Assembly (NCBI GenBank): GCA_947471745.1
Contig: CANJKZ010000723.1
Coordinates: 5,497,001 to 5,561,000 of the forward strand
Origin: Closterium sp. Naga37s-1
Taxonomy: Eukaryota > Streptophyta > Zygnematophyceae > Desmidiales > Closteriaceae
DNA: 64,000 nucleotides
Reading direction: 5' to 3'
The notes under the pieces were generated by a model, which saw only the letters and a program-made list of their open reading frames with translations, searched no databases and had not been told where the DNA came from. Shown in pieces: positions 31,943 to 43,160 of this stretch. Position numbers and translations under genes: made by a program. Each line of letters starts with the position of its first letter. Position 1 is the stretch's first letter.

Positions 31943-34900
31943 TCAGTTCAGAGCCATCCCAGCCAGCTTGCAACACTTCCAATGCTGCTGCTCCACCAGC
32001 CTCTTGGTCATCATGTCAGCCGGCTGCCCCGTGGTCTTCACGTAGCGCAACTCAACTTCACCCGCGGTTACCATGCTCCTCGTCCAATGCCACTTCACCC
32101 TCATGTGCTTCGTCAGTCCATGCAACACAGGGTTCTTAGCAAGAGCAATGGCACCCTGGCTGTCACAGTACAGTGGGATAGGTCCTTGCTGCTCCTCCCC
32201 CAATTCAGCCAACAAACGCCGCTGCCACACAATCTCCCGTACGGCACGGAAGAGTGCCATGTACTCGGACTCCACCGAGCTCAAAGCTTGGTCAACCTGC
32301 TTCTTGCTCTCCCAAGCAGTTGGGCCTCCACCAACACAGCATATGAAGCCTCCCACACTTGTCATGTCCTCTGGTTCTGATGCATATGAAGCATCCGAGT
32401 AGGCGGTGAGGAACAAACGCCCGGGTTCAACACCATCCGCGCCCTTTTGCCGCCTTTGTGCCGCCGCCGAGTATTGCAGCCCAACGGTCGGTGTTTGGCC
32501 AAGATACTTGGCCACCCTCATTCCAGCTGCTACCTGCTCCTCATTAGGGCATTGCACAACCCTAGCCAGCTGCCCGGTAGCAAACGCGACGTCCGGTCGG
32601 GTGTTTACCGCCGCATACATGAGGCTGCCCACCAACGAGTGAAATCGGCGCCTCTCCTCTTCACCAACGCTCTCCTCCTCTGGTCCCTTCACACACTTGA
32701 ACCCAGAGGGAAAGGGTGTAGCCACATGGCCTTCACTCTGCCCAAAGTTGGCAGCCAATGCCTCCAGGTACTTTCGTTGATGCACCCGCATGCACCGCTT
32801 CTCCACATCTCGTTCGATGTGGAGCCCAAGGTAGAAGCTCACGTCACCAAGGGCCTTGCACTTGAACTTGTCTTGAAGCTTCAGCATCACCTCCTTCACA
32901 AGGTCAGAAGAGGGTGAGAAAATGAGGATGTCATCCACATAAACCACCATGAAACTCCTCTGCTCCCCCTCGCCAAGCATGAACAAGGAGTGATCGGCCG
33001 TTGAGGGAGTGAAGCCGATCCCCTCCAACACTTCGCGCAGCTTCATGTACCATTGCCTAGGGGCCTGCTTCAGCCCATAGAGGGCCTTCTTCAGCTTCCA
33101 CACTCTGCCACTACCATCATCAAACCCCTCTGGCTGCGCCATAAAAATCTCCTCCTCAAGGATGCCGTTAAGGAATGCCGTTACGATGTCCATTTGCTTT
33201 ACTACCCATCCTTTGATGGCGGCTCCCGCGAATAGGGTTCGCAGCGTCGTCGGCTTCACCACAGGGGCAAACAGCTCCTTGAAGTCCACCTTCTCCTTCT
33301 GCTGGTACCCCTTGGCTACAAGCCTAGACTTGTAGCGCTCGATCTTGCCGTCGGCATCCGACTTGATTTTGAAGAGCCACTTGGACGTTATCGCCGTACG
33401 CCCCTCCGGTAGCTCCACCAATTCAAACGTGTCATTCTCCTCGATGCTCTTCAGCTCACTCTCCATGGCCTTCTTCCACTCCTCAGCATCACTACTCTCC
33501 AAAGCCTCCTTGAGAGTTGCTGGTTCTCCCGGCATCTCCACCGGAGAGAAGAACGCGAAGGCACACTCCTCGTAGTCACTCTCCTCGTCGTCTCCGACCA
33601 TCATTGCCGCTCCGGCCAGGGCTGTCTTGCCCTGCTTTCCCGGCGCATCATAGGTCAGCCTATTAGGGGGTTGAACTCTCCTCTTCCCCCTTCCTTCCTC
33701 CTCAGCTGCAGGGACTTGAAGGCCTTGGCGTTGCTGCGGTGTGGCTCGAATCCGTGGAGCACTCGTAGTACGGGAAGGGAGTGACGGTGCACGCTCGCTC
33801 ACTTGCTGCACCTCCTCCTCTTCTTCCTCTGCATCATTGGCCTCCTCTCCCCCATTCACAAGGGAGGATTGCCTTGTGGTTGTGCTGCCGCTGCTCAGCT
33901 CCAAAGGCAGCTCCACATGCTCCAAACCGGAACTCTTCACCTCCCCAAACCGCACGCCTATCTTCGCCTCATTCTCCGCCTTCCAATCCTTGTACATGAA
34001 GTTCTCCATGAACTTGCAGTCCCTGCTCACCAAGAACTTCTTGGTGAATGGGTCCCAAAGAAGCCATCCCTTGCTGTTTTGAGCCATGCCCAAGTGCACG
34101 GCCCACACCGCCTTGGCACCAAGCTTGTTGTGCCGAAGATGCTTAGGCACGAGCGCCATGCACATGCACCCGAACACCCGAAGCATATCCACCTTTGGCT
34201 TCCTTCCTAGCCACTCCACATAGGGCACCCATTTGTCTGCTCCCACATGAGTCAAGGCTCTGTTCTTGGCCACACACGCGCTCCGCACCGCATCAGGCCA
34301 GAAATAGTCGGGTAGCCCGGCTTCAATGAGCAACCCGCGTGCCGCCTCCGTGATTGTGCGGTTCGCTCGCTCGGCGATGCCGTTCATTGCAGGGGAGTAT
34401 GGCATGGTGAGGGAGTGCCGAATACCATTCTTCTTCAGCCACAAACCAAACTCCTTGCTCAGGAACTCTCCCCCTCGATCGGTGCGGATTGACTTGACTA
34501 GACGGTCTTGTTGCCGCTCCACCATCGGGAACCAATCCGTCTTCAACGTTTCAGCCACGTCGCTCTTCTTGGCCAGCACGTACACCCAAGTCATGCGGGT
34601 GTAGACGTCGACAATGGTGAGAAAATACTCAGCTCCAGCAGCTCCAAGCTTCAGGGGGCCCACCACGTCCATCACCACCTCATCAAGCGGTGCCTTTGCC
34701 GTTGCCTCCGAACTAGGGAACGGAAACCGGGTGAACTTGGCTTGAATGCACGTCGGGCAGCCAAGCACCTCATCGGGCTCCCCCTTCACACGTATGCCAG
34801 CAACCATCTCATTCTTCACTAGCTGCTGCAAGATGGGCAGGGCCACATGCCCCATGCGCCGATGCAAGGTGAGCCAATCACACTCCCCCGTAGCCGAAGT

Positions 34901-36712
34901 TGGATTGGAGAATGCCGCGCTCACAATAGCGCCCCACATACTCTCTCCGTAGTCCTCCTCCGCTGCTGCCTCTGGGTTCTCCTCACCCTTTTGCTGCTCC
35001 TTGGTTGCTGCACCACTCTCCTTAGGTTCACTGAACTTGCTGGTCCCTCCAGGTTTGCTCTTCTTGAGCTCATTCTCCTTAGCGCGACCGTTCGCGCCAT
35101 CGTCGCTACCGACCGCTCCATCCTTGGTGCTGATGCTTGCTGCCACTTGCCTCTCCTTAGGCATAGGGACCACTGGGATCTGCCACATCTCGTTGTAGAC
35201 ATCCCTGTCCTCATGAAGGTCCCAAAGAATTCGATCGCCAAGCCTTGCGGTGTAGGTCTTGGCTCCCTTCGAGTTCGTGTCCATGCCGGCCTTTGCCAAC
35301 CGCCGCACGGAAATCAGGTTTGCAGCAAGGCTGGGCACCCAAAGCACGTTCTTGAGGCCCACCATCTTCCCATCAGCACCCTTGAACATGGCCTTGCCCA
35401 TGCCTTTCACCTCTGCTCGCTGCCCCAAAGCCGATGTGACATGCTTCACCGGTGACGGCTCGAGTTCGGTGAGCAAGTCCGGGCGAGGTGTCATGCTATA
35501 GGTAGCGCCACTATCAATCACCCAATAGTCCAGGGGGTGTAGGGTCACCTTCCCCACAGCTGCTGGCTCCTCAAAGCCTTCATCCTTCTCTGGACCAGCC
35601 GGTACTTGCGTCGACACGAAGTAGAATAGACCCGGGTATCGATCGTCGCTCGGGTCCTTGTCGTTGTCTCCGCTCTTCATGTTTGCAGCTCCGCCACCGC
35701 GACCGCCACGGCCTCCACGGCCTCGTCCTCTCCCTCCTCCTGCTCCTCTACCCTCTTGGCCTTGAGCAGGGGTCCAACCATCAGGGAGTTTGTAGCAGTC
35801 GCGCCACATGTGTCCGCTCTTGTGGCAATAGTGACACTCGCCGTCGAATCGGCCGCGACCGCGTCCGTAGCTCTTGTCGTCGCTGCCGTAACCGCCACTC
35901 CTGCGGCCTCCGCCGAAGTTGCTGCCACCAAACCTTCCTCCCCCTCGTCCTCTGCCTCTTCCTCGACCATATCCACGGCCGATGCTCGCTGCCCCAGCGC
36001 CATCCGCACTCGCCAACTCACGGCGGCGGAAATCCTCTTGAAGGATAGCTCGCTTCACGTCTTCAAGCGAGAGGCGGGGCAAGTCGCGATTAAGGTTGAT
36101 GATGAGCGAGGACCATGACTCTGGGAGTAAGGCCAGCAACTTGGTCTTCTTTTGGAGCTCACTGTAGTTCAAATCAGCTCCCTCAAGCCGCGTCAACAAG
36201 TCGAAGAATTTCTGCACCCCTTCTTCAACCGCTTCGTCTTCTTCAATTCGAAGTGCCGCCATTTGCCGTTCCAACACCACCGCTACCGCCGCTGTTGCAG
36301 GAGCATGTACACCCTTGAGAGCAGCCCATGCCTTTGGTCCTTTCTCTGGTTCACGCTGGAATGGCTTGATGTGACGGATCTGACTGCTCCCCAACGCTTG
36401 CCCAAGTAAGAGATAGCCTTGTGCGCTCTTCCGCACCCACGGGCTCTTCTCCGGGTCGTTCTCGGGGCGCTTCTCCGTTCCTTCCATCACCTCCAGCAGG
36501 TCATAGTGGTCAAAGATGTTCTCCATCTTGAAGGACCATTCAGCAAAGTTGTCACCGTTGAACTTGTCAAGCCCAAACACCCTAGGCTCATCCCTAGGTG
36601 GGCCAAGACTTGGTTGCATGGGCGCCATGGCTGAATCACGGGGTTGGCCTTGAGCTTGAGCTTCTCCACTGCCACCAGCACCTCTGCCACCCCTTTCCTC
36701 AGGTCCAGACAT
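31943..36712 (-). CDS. gag-pol: E4 Gag-Pol polyprotein, 1,589 aa, intact
   Basis: The polyprotein supplies capsid, protease, integrase and reverse transcriptase/RNase H for copia replication. The first ATG in good position is at 36,712 (MSGPEERGGRGAGG); the open frame extends 11 codons further into the primer site without ATG. Domains: Gag UBN2-type (residues about 40-235; FGLDKFNGDNFAEWSFKM), RGRG/GGRFGG-rich RNA-binding region with a CCHC knuckle CHYCHKSGHMWRDC near residue 295, protease VIDSGATYSMTP near 400, pre-integrase HRRMGH, integrase (MDVVGP, RTDRGGEF near 745, NGIAERAN), RT with AFLNG and YVDD near 1,258, RNase H (SDASYASEPED near 1,440, CDSQGAI). All catalytic motifs are present. 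One frame without gag/pol frameshift is the usual plant copia arrangement. TGA stop at 31,943-31,945. Confidence 0.96.
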   Translation of the reverse strand: MSGPEERGGRGAGGSGEAQAQGQPRDSAMAPMQPSLGPPRDEPRVFGLDKFNGDNFAEWSFKMENIFDHYDLLEVMEGTEKRPENDPEKSPWVRKSAQGYLLLGQALGSSQIRHIKPFQREPEKGPKAWAALKGVHAPATAAVAVVLERQMAALRIEEDEAVEEGVQKFFDLLTRLEGADLNYSELQKKTKLLALLPESWSSLIINLNRDLPRLSLEDVKRAILQEDFRRRELASADGAGAASIGRGYGRGRGRGRGGGRFGGSNFGGGRRSGGYGSDDKSYGRGRGRFDGECHYCHKSGHMWRDCYKLPDGWTPAQGQEGRGAGGGRGRGRGGRGGRGGGAANMKSGDNDKDPSDDRYPGLFYFVSTQVPAGPEKDEGFEEPAAVGKVTLHPLDYWVIDSGATYSMTPRPDLLTELEPSPVKHVTSALGQRAEVKGMGKAMFKGADGKMVGLKNVLWVPSLAANLISVRRLAKAGMDTNSKGAKTYTARLGDRILWDLHEDRDVYNEMWQIPVVPMPKERQVAASISTKDGAVGSDDGANGRAKENELKKSKPGGTSKFSEPKESGAATKEQQKGEENPEAAAEEDYGESMWGAIVSAAFSNPTSATGECDWLTLHRRMGHVALPILQQLVKNEMVAGIRVKGEPDEVLGCPTCIQAKFTRFPFPSSEATAKAPLDEVVMDVVGPLKLGAAGAEYFLTIVDVYTRMTWVYVLAKKSDVAETLKTDWFPMVERQQDRLVKSIRTDRGGEFLSKEFGLWLKKNGIRHSLTMPYSPAMNGIAERANRTITEAARGLLIEAGLPDYFWPDAVRSACVAKNRALTHVGADKWVPYVEWLGRKPKVDMLRVFGCMCMALVPKHLRHNKLGAKAVWAVHLGMAQNSKGWLLWDPFTKKFLVSRDCKFMENFMYKDWKAENEAKIGVRFGEVKSSGLEHVELPLELSSGSTTTRQSSLVNGGEEANDAEEEEEEVQQVSERAPSLPSRTTSAPRIRATPQQRQGLQVPAAEEEGRGKRRVQPPNRLTYDAPGKQGKTALAGAAMMVGDDEESDYEECAFAFFSPVEMPGEPATLKEALESSDAEEWKKAMESELKSIEENDTFELVELPEGRTAITSKWLFKIKSDADGKIERYKSRLVAKGYQQKEKVDFKELFAPVVKPTTLRTLFAGAAIKGWVVKQMDIVTAFLNGILEEEIFMAQPEGFDDGSGRVWKLKKALYGLKQAPRQWYMKLREVLEGIGFTPSTADHSLFMLGEGEQRSFMVVYVDDILIFSPSSDLVKEVMLKLQDKFKCKALGDVSFYLGLHIERDVEKRCMRVHQRKYLEALAANFGQSEGHVATPFPSGFKCVKGPEEESVGEEERRRFHSLVGSLMYAAVNTRPDVAFATGQLARVVQCPNEEQVAAGMRVAKYLGQTPTVGLQYSAAAQRRQKGADGVEPGRLFLTAYSDASYASEPEDMTSVGGFICCVGGGPTAWESKKQVDQALSSVESEYMALFRAVREIVWQRRLLAELGEEQQGPIPLYCDSQGAIALAKNPVLHGLTKHMRVKWHWTRSMVTAGEVELRYVKTTGQPADMMTKRLVEQQHWKCCKLAGMALN

Positions 36713-36746
36713 TGTCGAAACTGCTCCAAGGGGCTCTGATACCACT

Positions 36747-37565
36747 TGTTATAGTCACAATAGGCTTGAATGTGCCTAAAACGAAAGATAGAGAGCACAG
36801 ACGGATTTCTGCACAGCGGCTTCAAACGTTGATAGCGTTCTGCTCACAGCTGCAAATGACTTGATTCAAATTGGATCTGGAGCGTCTTCACGTCGTCTAC
36901 AATTAGCAATTTAGATTGCACGATTTGATAAAGAATTGACGACACAGCGTCGGTTTGAACGAACGGTACTATGGCAGCCACTATAGTCTTAGAACACAAG
37001 ATAGGAAGAGTTACGAGTTGGGAATGACTCCCAGCTCCTACAAACCCCAAGAGCCGAGGTACAGTGATGTGGAACAGTGCCACACTGTCCCCAACCACGA
37101 AGGGTCTCGAAACTACCCTTCACTAGGGCCTACACCAAGTGAAATGTTACACTACACAAAGTAATGTAACTATCTTCAATATCTTGAGGTGTACCCTTTT
37201 GGCAAGCTTCGAAATCACTTGAGGCTTGACACCAAGGCTCGGGCTCTTCATCACAAACTCATCCTTGAGTTCTTGATGGGTCTGCTGCACACACCTGCGA
37301 CACGCCGAACGTTCGACACAGGACAAAATAGAAACCGCGCACGACAAAATAGAAACCGCGCGCGAGACACAAACGACCGCGTAACACGCGTCTAGCGATA
37401 ACTCGCTATTGACTCCACACACACACTCGACATCATGACTCAACATTCACACACAATTATAAGCATGAAATATATATTATCCCATGCCCTCATACCATTC
37501 CATACACACACACATTCACGCACACGGACAACAAGCCGAGTGCAAACCGTAGGGTTGCACCAACA
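36747..37565 (-). repeat. E4 5' LTR (819 bp)
   Basis: Same sequence as the 3' LTR. The promoter in element orientation would lie in its 5' part near 37,450, where ATATATATT is seen, but no transcription start can be fixed from sequence alone. Confidence 0.95.
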
Positions 37566-37669
37566 GTACCCACAAGTTCTTCATTTACCATCGGAGCCTC
37601 CCTCCCCCTCGCGCCCGAAATTTCCCGTCTTAGCGGGAGGGGTGAAATCAAGCCCTGAAACACCAGGCA

Positions 37670-39507
37670 CACTGAGTTAGAGTTCCTGGCAGCCGCTTTG
37701 CCTCATCTCTGCGCCATGCTGCTCACCCCTGAGAGAGACCCCAACGCCCTTGACATACCGACTCCTCACACGTACGCTGAGGTAGTGTCAGGGCCTTGGG
37801 CCTCTCAGTGGAGAGCTGCCATGGACGCAGAGATGGCCTTCTACAAATCCGCAGGCACCTACGTCGACGACGTTCCACCTCCGAAGGCGAACGTAGTCGA
37901 TGGCATGTGGATCTTCAAGGTGAAGCGGTCACCGGGATCTCCTCCGGTTCAAGGTGCGTTATGTGGCTAGATGTTTCAGTCAGCGAGAGGGAGTAGACTT
38001 TATTCAGACCTTCGCGCCTACCCCAAAGATGACCACTCTTCGTATGTCCATGGCAGCACACAGAGACTACGAGTTACACTCTTTCGACTTCTCCACTGCC
38101 TTCCTTCAGGGAAGCCTACACGAGGAGGTCTGGCTGCGTCGTCCCTCTGCCTTCACTGGCACTTTCCCTCCTGGGACCCAGTGGAGGCTCAGACGTCTGG
38201 TCTACGGTCTCCGTCAGGCGCCTCGTGAGTGGCACGACACTCTTCGCTCTACCCTGTCTGACCTGGGTTTCCAGCCGTCTTCTGCCGACCCATCGCTGTT
38301 TGTTCGCCGCGGCTCCACACCTTTCTTTGAACTAGTCTATGTCGACAACCTGGCCTTCGCCACTGCTGACACGGTTGCTTTGGCGGACGTGAAGTCCGAA
38401 CTGTAGAGGAGACACACGTGCACTAACCTTGGTGAGCTGCGCCACTACCTTGGCCTGCAGATCACCAGGGACAGAGCAGCTCACACCATTACTCGGACCC
38501 AGTCACACATGGTGCAGCAGGTCCTTCAGCAGTTCGGGTTTCAGTTCTCCACTGCACAGCCTACTCTTGCTGTTGACTACATACTCACTGGACCCTTCCC
38601 TGACGAGCGTTTGAGACTAGTGGTCCTTACCTAGAGCTTGTGGGCTGCCTCATGTGCCTGATGACTTGTACTCGCCCGGACCTCGCCTTCCCACTCAGCA
38701 TCCTTGCCCCGTTTGTTGCGCTAGGGAGACACCGTCTTGTACGCTGGACAGCTGCTGTGAGGTGGCGAAGTACCTAGTGACGACATCAGGCGTGGGGTTG
38801 GTGCTTGGGGAGAGACAGCCTGTCGTGCTCACTAGCCACTGTGACTCTTCTTATGCCGATGATGCCAAGACTCGTAGGTCCACGCAGGGGTACTGTTTCA
38901 GTCTAGGCTCTGGAGCTGTGTCGTGGAGGTACTCGTTCCTCCTCTATGTCGACCCCTACTGCTGAGGCCGAGATTTACGTTGGAGCCATGGCTGCGCAGG
39001 AGCTGCGTTGGTTGACCTTCTTACTCAGTGACCTTGGTGGGTGGTCGAGCTGTGCACCGACCTTGTTCACAGACTACAAGGTGGTGATTCTCCCGTGTCG
39101 AGAGCCTCGACTGGTGAGCAGAGTGAAGCACATCAGCGTCATGTACTTTCTTCTCCGAGAGTTGCAAAGGCGTGGACAGGCTCGTTTGGACTTCGTGGGC
39201 TCCGAGGCCAACACTGCAGACATTTTCACCAAGGCCCTTCCCCCTTGTGACCACCACAAGTTTTGTGTTCAGTTAGGTCTCATTGATACAGATTCTCATC
39301 TTGTGTAGACTTGTGTTGTTTGCTTGCTTCGTTTGTACTCTTTACATATACCTCTGTGAACTCTTGGACTAGCCTTGCGGCCTCTTGTTGGTGCTCGGAT
39401 TGTGTGGTGACATTGTGATCCACCCTGAGCTTTGTGTCTTTGTGACTGGTCTTGTGACCATACGGTTCAGTTGTTGCATGACACCCCTCACTTAGGCTAT
39501 GGGGGTG
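37670..39507 (+). pseudogene. pol: E5: truncated family II copia, reverse transcriptase-RNase H remnant
   Basis: Homology to the E3 polyprotein begins abruptly near 37,670 (LEFLAAALPHLCAMLLTPE, compare LECLAAAAPHLVSM in E3) and runs to the RNase H end (SEANTADIFTKALPP, stop near 39,308). At least three frame changes (near 37,960, 38,640 and 38,940) and a TAG at 38,404-38,406 (CAG in relatives) break it. The RT active site reads YVDN where functional elements have YVDD. It is followed by the family II 3' UTR and a single LTR. 37,571-37,669 has no homology I recognise, although GCGGGAGGGGTGAAATC there is locally self-complementary with its neighbour. Confidence 0.88.
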
Positions 39508-39615
39508 CGTCAAACATTGTAGCCTGTAGTGAGGCATGTCACGTGGGGTACAGTTGTTCGGGTTAGGTATATGTACCCCAACTCACAATAATACAGACCC
39601 ATTCCGTTTCTGACA
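39508..39615 (+). repeat. E5 3' LTR (about 108 bp)
   Basis: (C/T)GTCAAACATTGTAGCC ... CCGTTTCTGACA, preceded by CTATGGGGGTG. The first base is C in place of T. No 5' partner exists because the element is 5'-truncated. Confidence 0.8.
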
Positions 39616-39703
39616 GTATGTTACATTACATACCTTGATACCGTATTCCCCCGGATAGAAGACCCTAGGGTTTGTTATTGATTAAAAAAAAATGTGGTTG
39701 GTC

Positions 39704-39952
39704 TTATTGAATAGTATAAAATCTACAAGACCCGGGTCTTATTAGAAATGCTATGTTTTTCTGAATATCATGAAATGTAGAGTTGTTGTAACGTAGGGCT
39801 ACATTTTCATAACGGGGAAACACCACACGAATGTCCTGGGCCGCGGAAGCGGGCACAATCCATGAAGCATCTGAATTCTTCATGCTCATTGGCCCATATT
39901 CAGTGGTAACCAGCATGATAGATCGAGGGGTGACCGACGTGTACCACGTCCA
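39704..39952 (-). CDS. Unrecognised protein fragment, possible host exon
   Basis: A minus-strand frame reading SIMLVTTEYGPMSMKNSDAS, then WIVPASAAQDIRVVFPRYEN and VALRYNNSTFHDIQKNIAFL, ending with TAA at about 39,704. It is protein-like, has no retroelement motif, and begins exactly where copia E6 is truncated (39,953). It may be the exon or element into which E6 was inserted or fused. No start codon or splice site can be fixed. 39,616-39,703 shows nothing else. Confidence 0.3.
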   Translation of the reverse strand, partial: WTWYTSVTPRSIMLVTTEYGPMSMKNSDASWIVPASAAQDIRVVFPRYENVALRYNNSTFHDIQKNIAFLIRPGSCRFYTIQ

Positions 39953-42900
39953 ATGACCTGTCCCTTGTCATCGGTCTTGATCCTTAGCACCCACTTGCAC
40001 TGTACGGCTTTCTTCCCCTCAGGCAGCACCACCAGCTCCCATGTCCCATTCTCTAGCATGCTCTGGTACTCAGCATCCCTGGAAACCAGCCACTTCTCCC
40101 TATCTGGTCCAGCTAATGCCTCCTCCATGCTAGCTGGTTCCTCTGGTGCAGGGGCAAGAAAACAGTAGGCAGGTTCATCCTCCTCATCCGGATCATAGCC
40201 ATGCGGTAGAATCAGCAATGCCTCATCGGTCCCAAGCTGCTGCTCCTCTACATCAGCTCCTGCAGTCAGCTTCTTAGTAGCCATACGGGTACGTCCTGGC
40301 CTGGAGACGGGTGTCTCCCATCCCTTCATGACGACACCCTTCGGCTTCTTAGTTTTCCCCTGCTGCTGCTCTCCCCCCTCAGATCCAGCAGCTCCACTAG
40401 TTCTAGTCTCCACATCATTTTCTCCACCAGCAGGTGCCTCCTGTACCTTCTTTCCATCACCACCCTCTGCAGCTGCCTCCTCTCCCTCCTCCTACACACT
40501 AGGAGTCAGGTCCAGCTGCATGGTGATCTGCTCCATTTGCTGGGACACCCTGGCCTCCGGCTGTTTCTCCCAGCTCCCATACATCATGCCCTCAACAAAC
40601 TTCACATCCCTGCTGTCAAACAACACACCCTTGGAAGGTTCCCACAGCAGCCATCCCTTGCTCTCAGCAGCCAGCCCCAAATGCACACACCAGATTGCAC
40701 TCGCCCCCAACTTACTGCGGTAGGTCTTGGGGACGTGGGCGACTGCCATGCAACCGAACACCCTCAGCATGTCCACCCGCGGCTTCCTCCCAAGCCACCT
40801 CTCCAACGGCACCCACGAGTCATCCCCAACCTTTGTGAGTACCCTGTTTCTAGCGACGGTAGCGTGCCGAACAGCATGGGGCCACATCAAGTTGCCCAGC
40901 CCAGATTCTATGAGCAGCGCCCTAGCTGTCTCCAGATTTGTCCGGTTCGCCCGTTCTGCTACACCGTTAGACTGTGGGGTGTAAGCCGTGGTCAGCTCCC
41001 TCTGGATGCCCTGCTTCTTGAGCCAGGCCGTCATCTCAGCTCCAAGGAACTCACCACCCCGATCTGTCCTAATCCGCTTCACCACACACTCCGCTTGCTT
41101 CTCCACGAATGGCCGCCAATCTTCCCGTATTGTAGAGGCGACATGGTCCTTTTGCTTCAGCGGATATGCCCACATAAGCCTGCTCCAATCATCCACTATG
41201 GTCAGAAAGTACCGCTCCCCCTTGTGCCCCTGAACCGGCAGCGGCCCCACCAAGTCCATGTGGACCAGCTCCAATGGCTTCTTGCTCCTGCCAGCCACAC
41301 TATGGAAGGGGAAACGGGTAAACTTTGAGAGCAAACAGATTTCACAATTCTCATCAGGTGGCTGTCCGTTCAGCTTCAGACCCCTTAACGGCTCCATCTT
41401 TCTCCAACTGCTTCAACAAGGGCATTGCCACATGCCCCAAGCGTCGGTGTGCCGTTGCCCAATCCCTCTCCCCAGATCTGGCCGACACTTTCACACCAAC
41501 CCCTCCAACGGCGTTGCACTCCCCCTGGGATGCAGACCCCTCTCCAGCCTGCCCCCCACCATGCCACGCCAACGCCGGCAGCTGCCACATGGATCTGTAC
41601 ACGTCCGTACTCTCGTGCAGATCCCAAAGCACCCGATTGCCAAGTTGCCCCTTGTAAGTGCGTGCCCCATCCGTGCTAGTGCTCACCCCAGACTTGCCAA
41701 GCTTACGGAGGGAGATGAGGTTGGCCTTGAGTTCAGGAACGAGGAGAACGTCGCGCAGCACCACCGGCTTGCCATCCGCTCCCTTAAACGCAGCTCGTCC
41801 CGCACCAGCCACCTTCAGCGCGTGTCCAAAGGCGGAGCACACCTCGTTGATCGGTGCAGCTCGTACGTGGTCCAACAGGTCCTTTCGCGGCGTCATCGTC
41901 CAAGCAGCGCCCGTGTCCAACACCCAATAATCCAGGGGGTGCAGCTCTGCTCCAACCTTGGCAGAGGCGTCTCCTTGCTCCCCCTGCTCCCCCTGCTCTC
42001 CAATATGGAAGAACTGGCCCGCGGTGCACTTCTTCTTCTTTTCCGCACCGCCGTTGCTCTTCGGGTTGTTGTCGGACGAATCGGCAACCATGCTCGCGCC
42101 GTTTTTCTGGTTCCTCTGCGCGCCGCCATCCTGGTGACGATTCTGGGGGGTCCATCCATCGGGTTTCTTATAGCACAAAAACCAGGGGTGCCCCTCCTCA
42201 CAATACCAGCAGCTCCCTTTCATTTTGGCACCAGCACCCGACTTGCCCCCACGTCCAGATTTCGCACCGCGACCCCAACCGGTACCTCCTTGTTGGTCGT
42301 TGGAGTCGTCGTCCTTCTTTGCACCGCGTCCAGCACCACCGAAGCCACGTCCTCTGCCACGTTGGCTCCCTTGCATTCCGTAGCCGCTGCTGCCGTCGTC
42401 TCCACCCCTCAGTTGACGGCGACGGAAGTCCTCCTCTAGAATCTTTGTCCGCACCCACTCGAGTGTCCACGAGCTCTGGTTCTGCGGCAGGCTCAATCCG
42501 CTCGTGAATTGAAGCCACGATTCCGGCAGCAGCGAGAGCATCTTCAGGCACTTGGTCTGCTCCGGGTAGGTGATTCCCGCGGTCGCCAACTTCTCGTAGA
42601 GGTCGCGCAATTTGTCCAGGACAGGTTGCACCGGCTCTCCCTCGCTCAGGCGCAACGCGGACAGCTCCCTCTCCAGCATCAATGTTGCAACAACGGAGGT
42701 CGGGGCGTGCAGCTCCTTCAACACGGTCCACGCCTTCGGACCGCACTCAACCTCCGGCAGCAGGTGCATGACGTGTTGATGCTGGTTCAGCTCCAAACTC
42801 TACGACATCAAATAGTAGCCAGCCGAGGAGCGCTCGTCCCAATCTTCCAGCAGCGCGGGGTCACTCGGTCTAGGCTCCTCCCCAATCATCAGTTTCAGCA

Positions 42901-43114
42901 ATCCAATCTGACGGAAATATAGTTGCATTTTCCAGGCCCAATCATCATAGCCCTCACCATTGAACTTCTCGATGGTGAAATTCTTCAGCACCTCCTTGAC
43001 CAGCGAGCCCTGGTTTGTTCGCGCTCCCCTTGGCGCTGAAACACCAGAATCATGGCTGTCGCTACGATCTTGGGCTGAAGATTCACCAGCTCCCGTCGAG
43101 GTGTTGCCCGCCAT
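39953..43114 (-). pseudogene. gag-pol: E6 gag-pol remnant
   Basis: The ATG at 43,114 (MAGNTSTGAGESSAQDRS) starts Gag. A TAG at 42,797-42,799 replaces the CAG of E8 in YYLMSQSLELNQ. Then comes Gag to the knuckle CWYCEEGHPWFLC (one residue shorter than the CWYCEKEGHPWFLC of E12), protease VLDTGAAWTM near 41,900-41,930, and a 1-base insertion near 41,390 that shifts the frame. Pre-integrase and integrase follow (MDLVGP, RTDRGGEF near 41,055, NGVAERAN near 40,960), then TAG at 40,492-40,494 (TGG in E8). A last frame to 39,953 covers the linker and the first RT strand. Domain order and motifs are those of a Ty1/copia polyprotein. Confidence 0.9.
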
Positions 43115-43160
43115 AGCTACCTATATCGAGGATCACTATAACGCAGCTCTGATACCAGCT

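Larger units (their letters stand above)
31083..37565 (-). mobile_element. E4: complete, apparently intact copia, family III
   Basis: 6,483 bp, minus strand: 5' LTR 36,747-37,565, primer site TGGTATCAGAGC (36,733-36,744), uninterrupted gag-pol 36,712-31,943, polypurine tract next to the 3' LTR (reverse complement of AACTCCCCCTCGG, 31,902-31,914), 3' LTR 31,083-31,901. Exact 5-bp duplication GTACC at 31,078-31,082 and 37,566-37,570. Both LTRs are 819 bp and I find no difference in the stretches compared (first 130 bp, last 120 bp, and all translated frames between). This is the youngest insertion in the window. Confidence 0.97.

Noticed and set aside
31943..37565. Retrovirus-like or env-bearing element
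   Set aside because: Domain order protease-integrase-RT-RNase H is Ty1/copia, and the space between RNase H and the 3' LTR (31,902-31,942) is too short for an extra gene.
37571..37669. Possible terminal inverted repeat of X beyond E4 (GCGGGAGGGGTGAAATC)
   Set aside because: No matching sequence was found in the left flank (685-990), so it cannot be tied to X.
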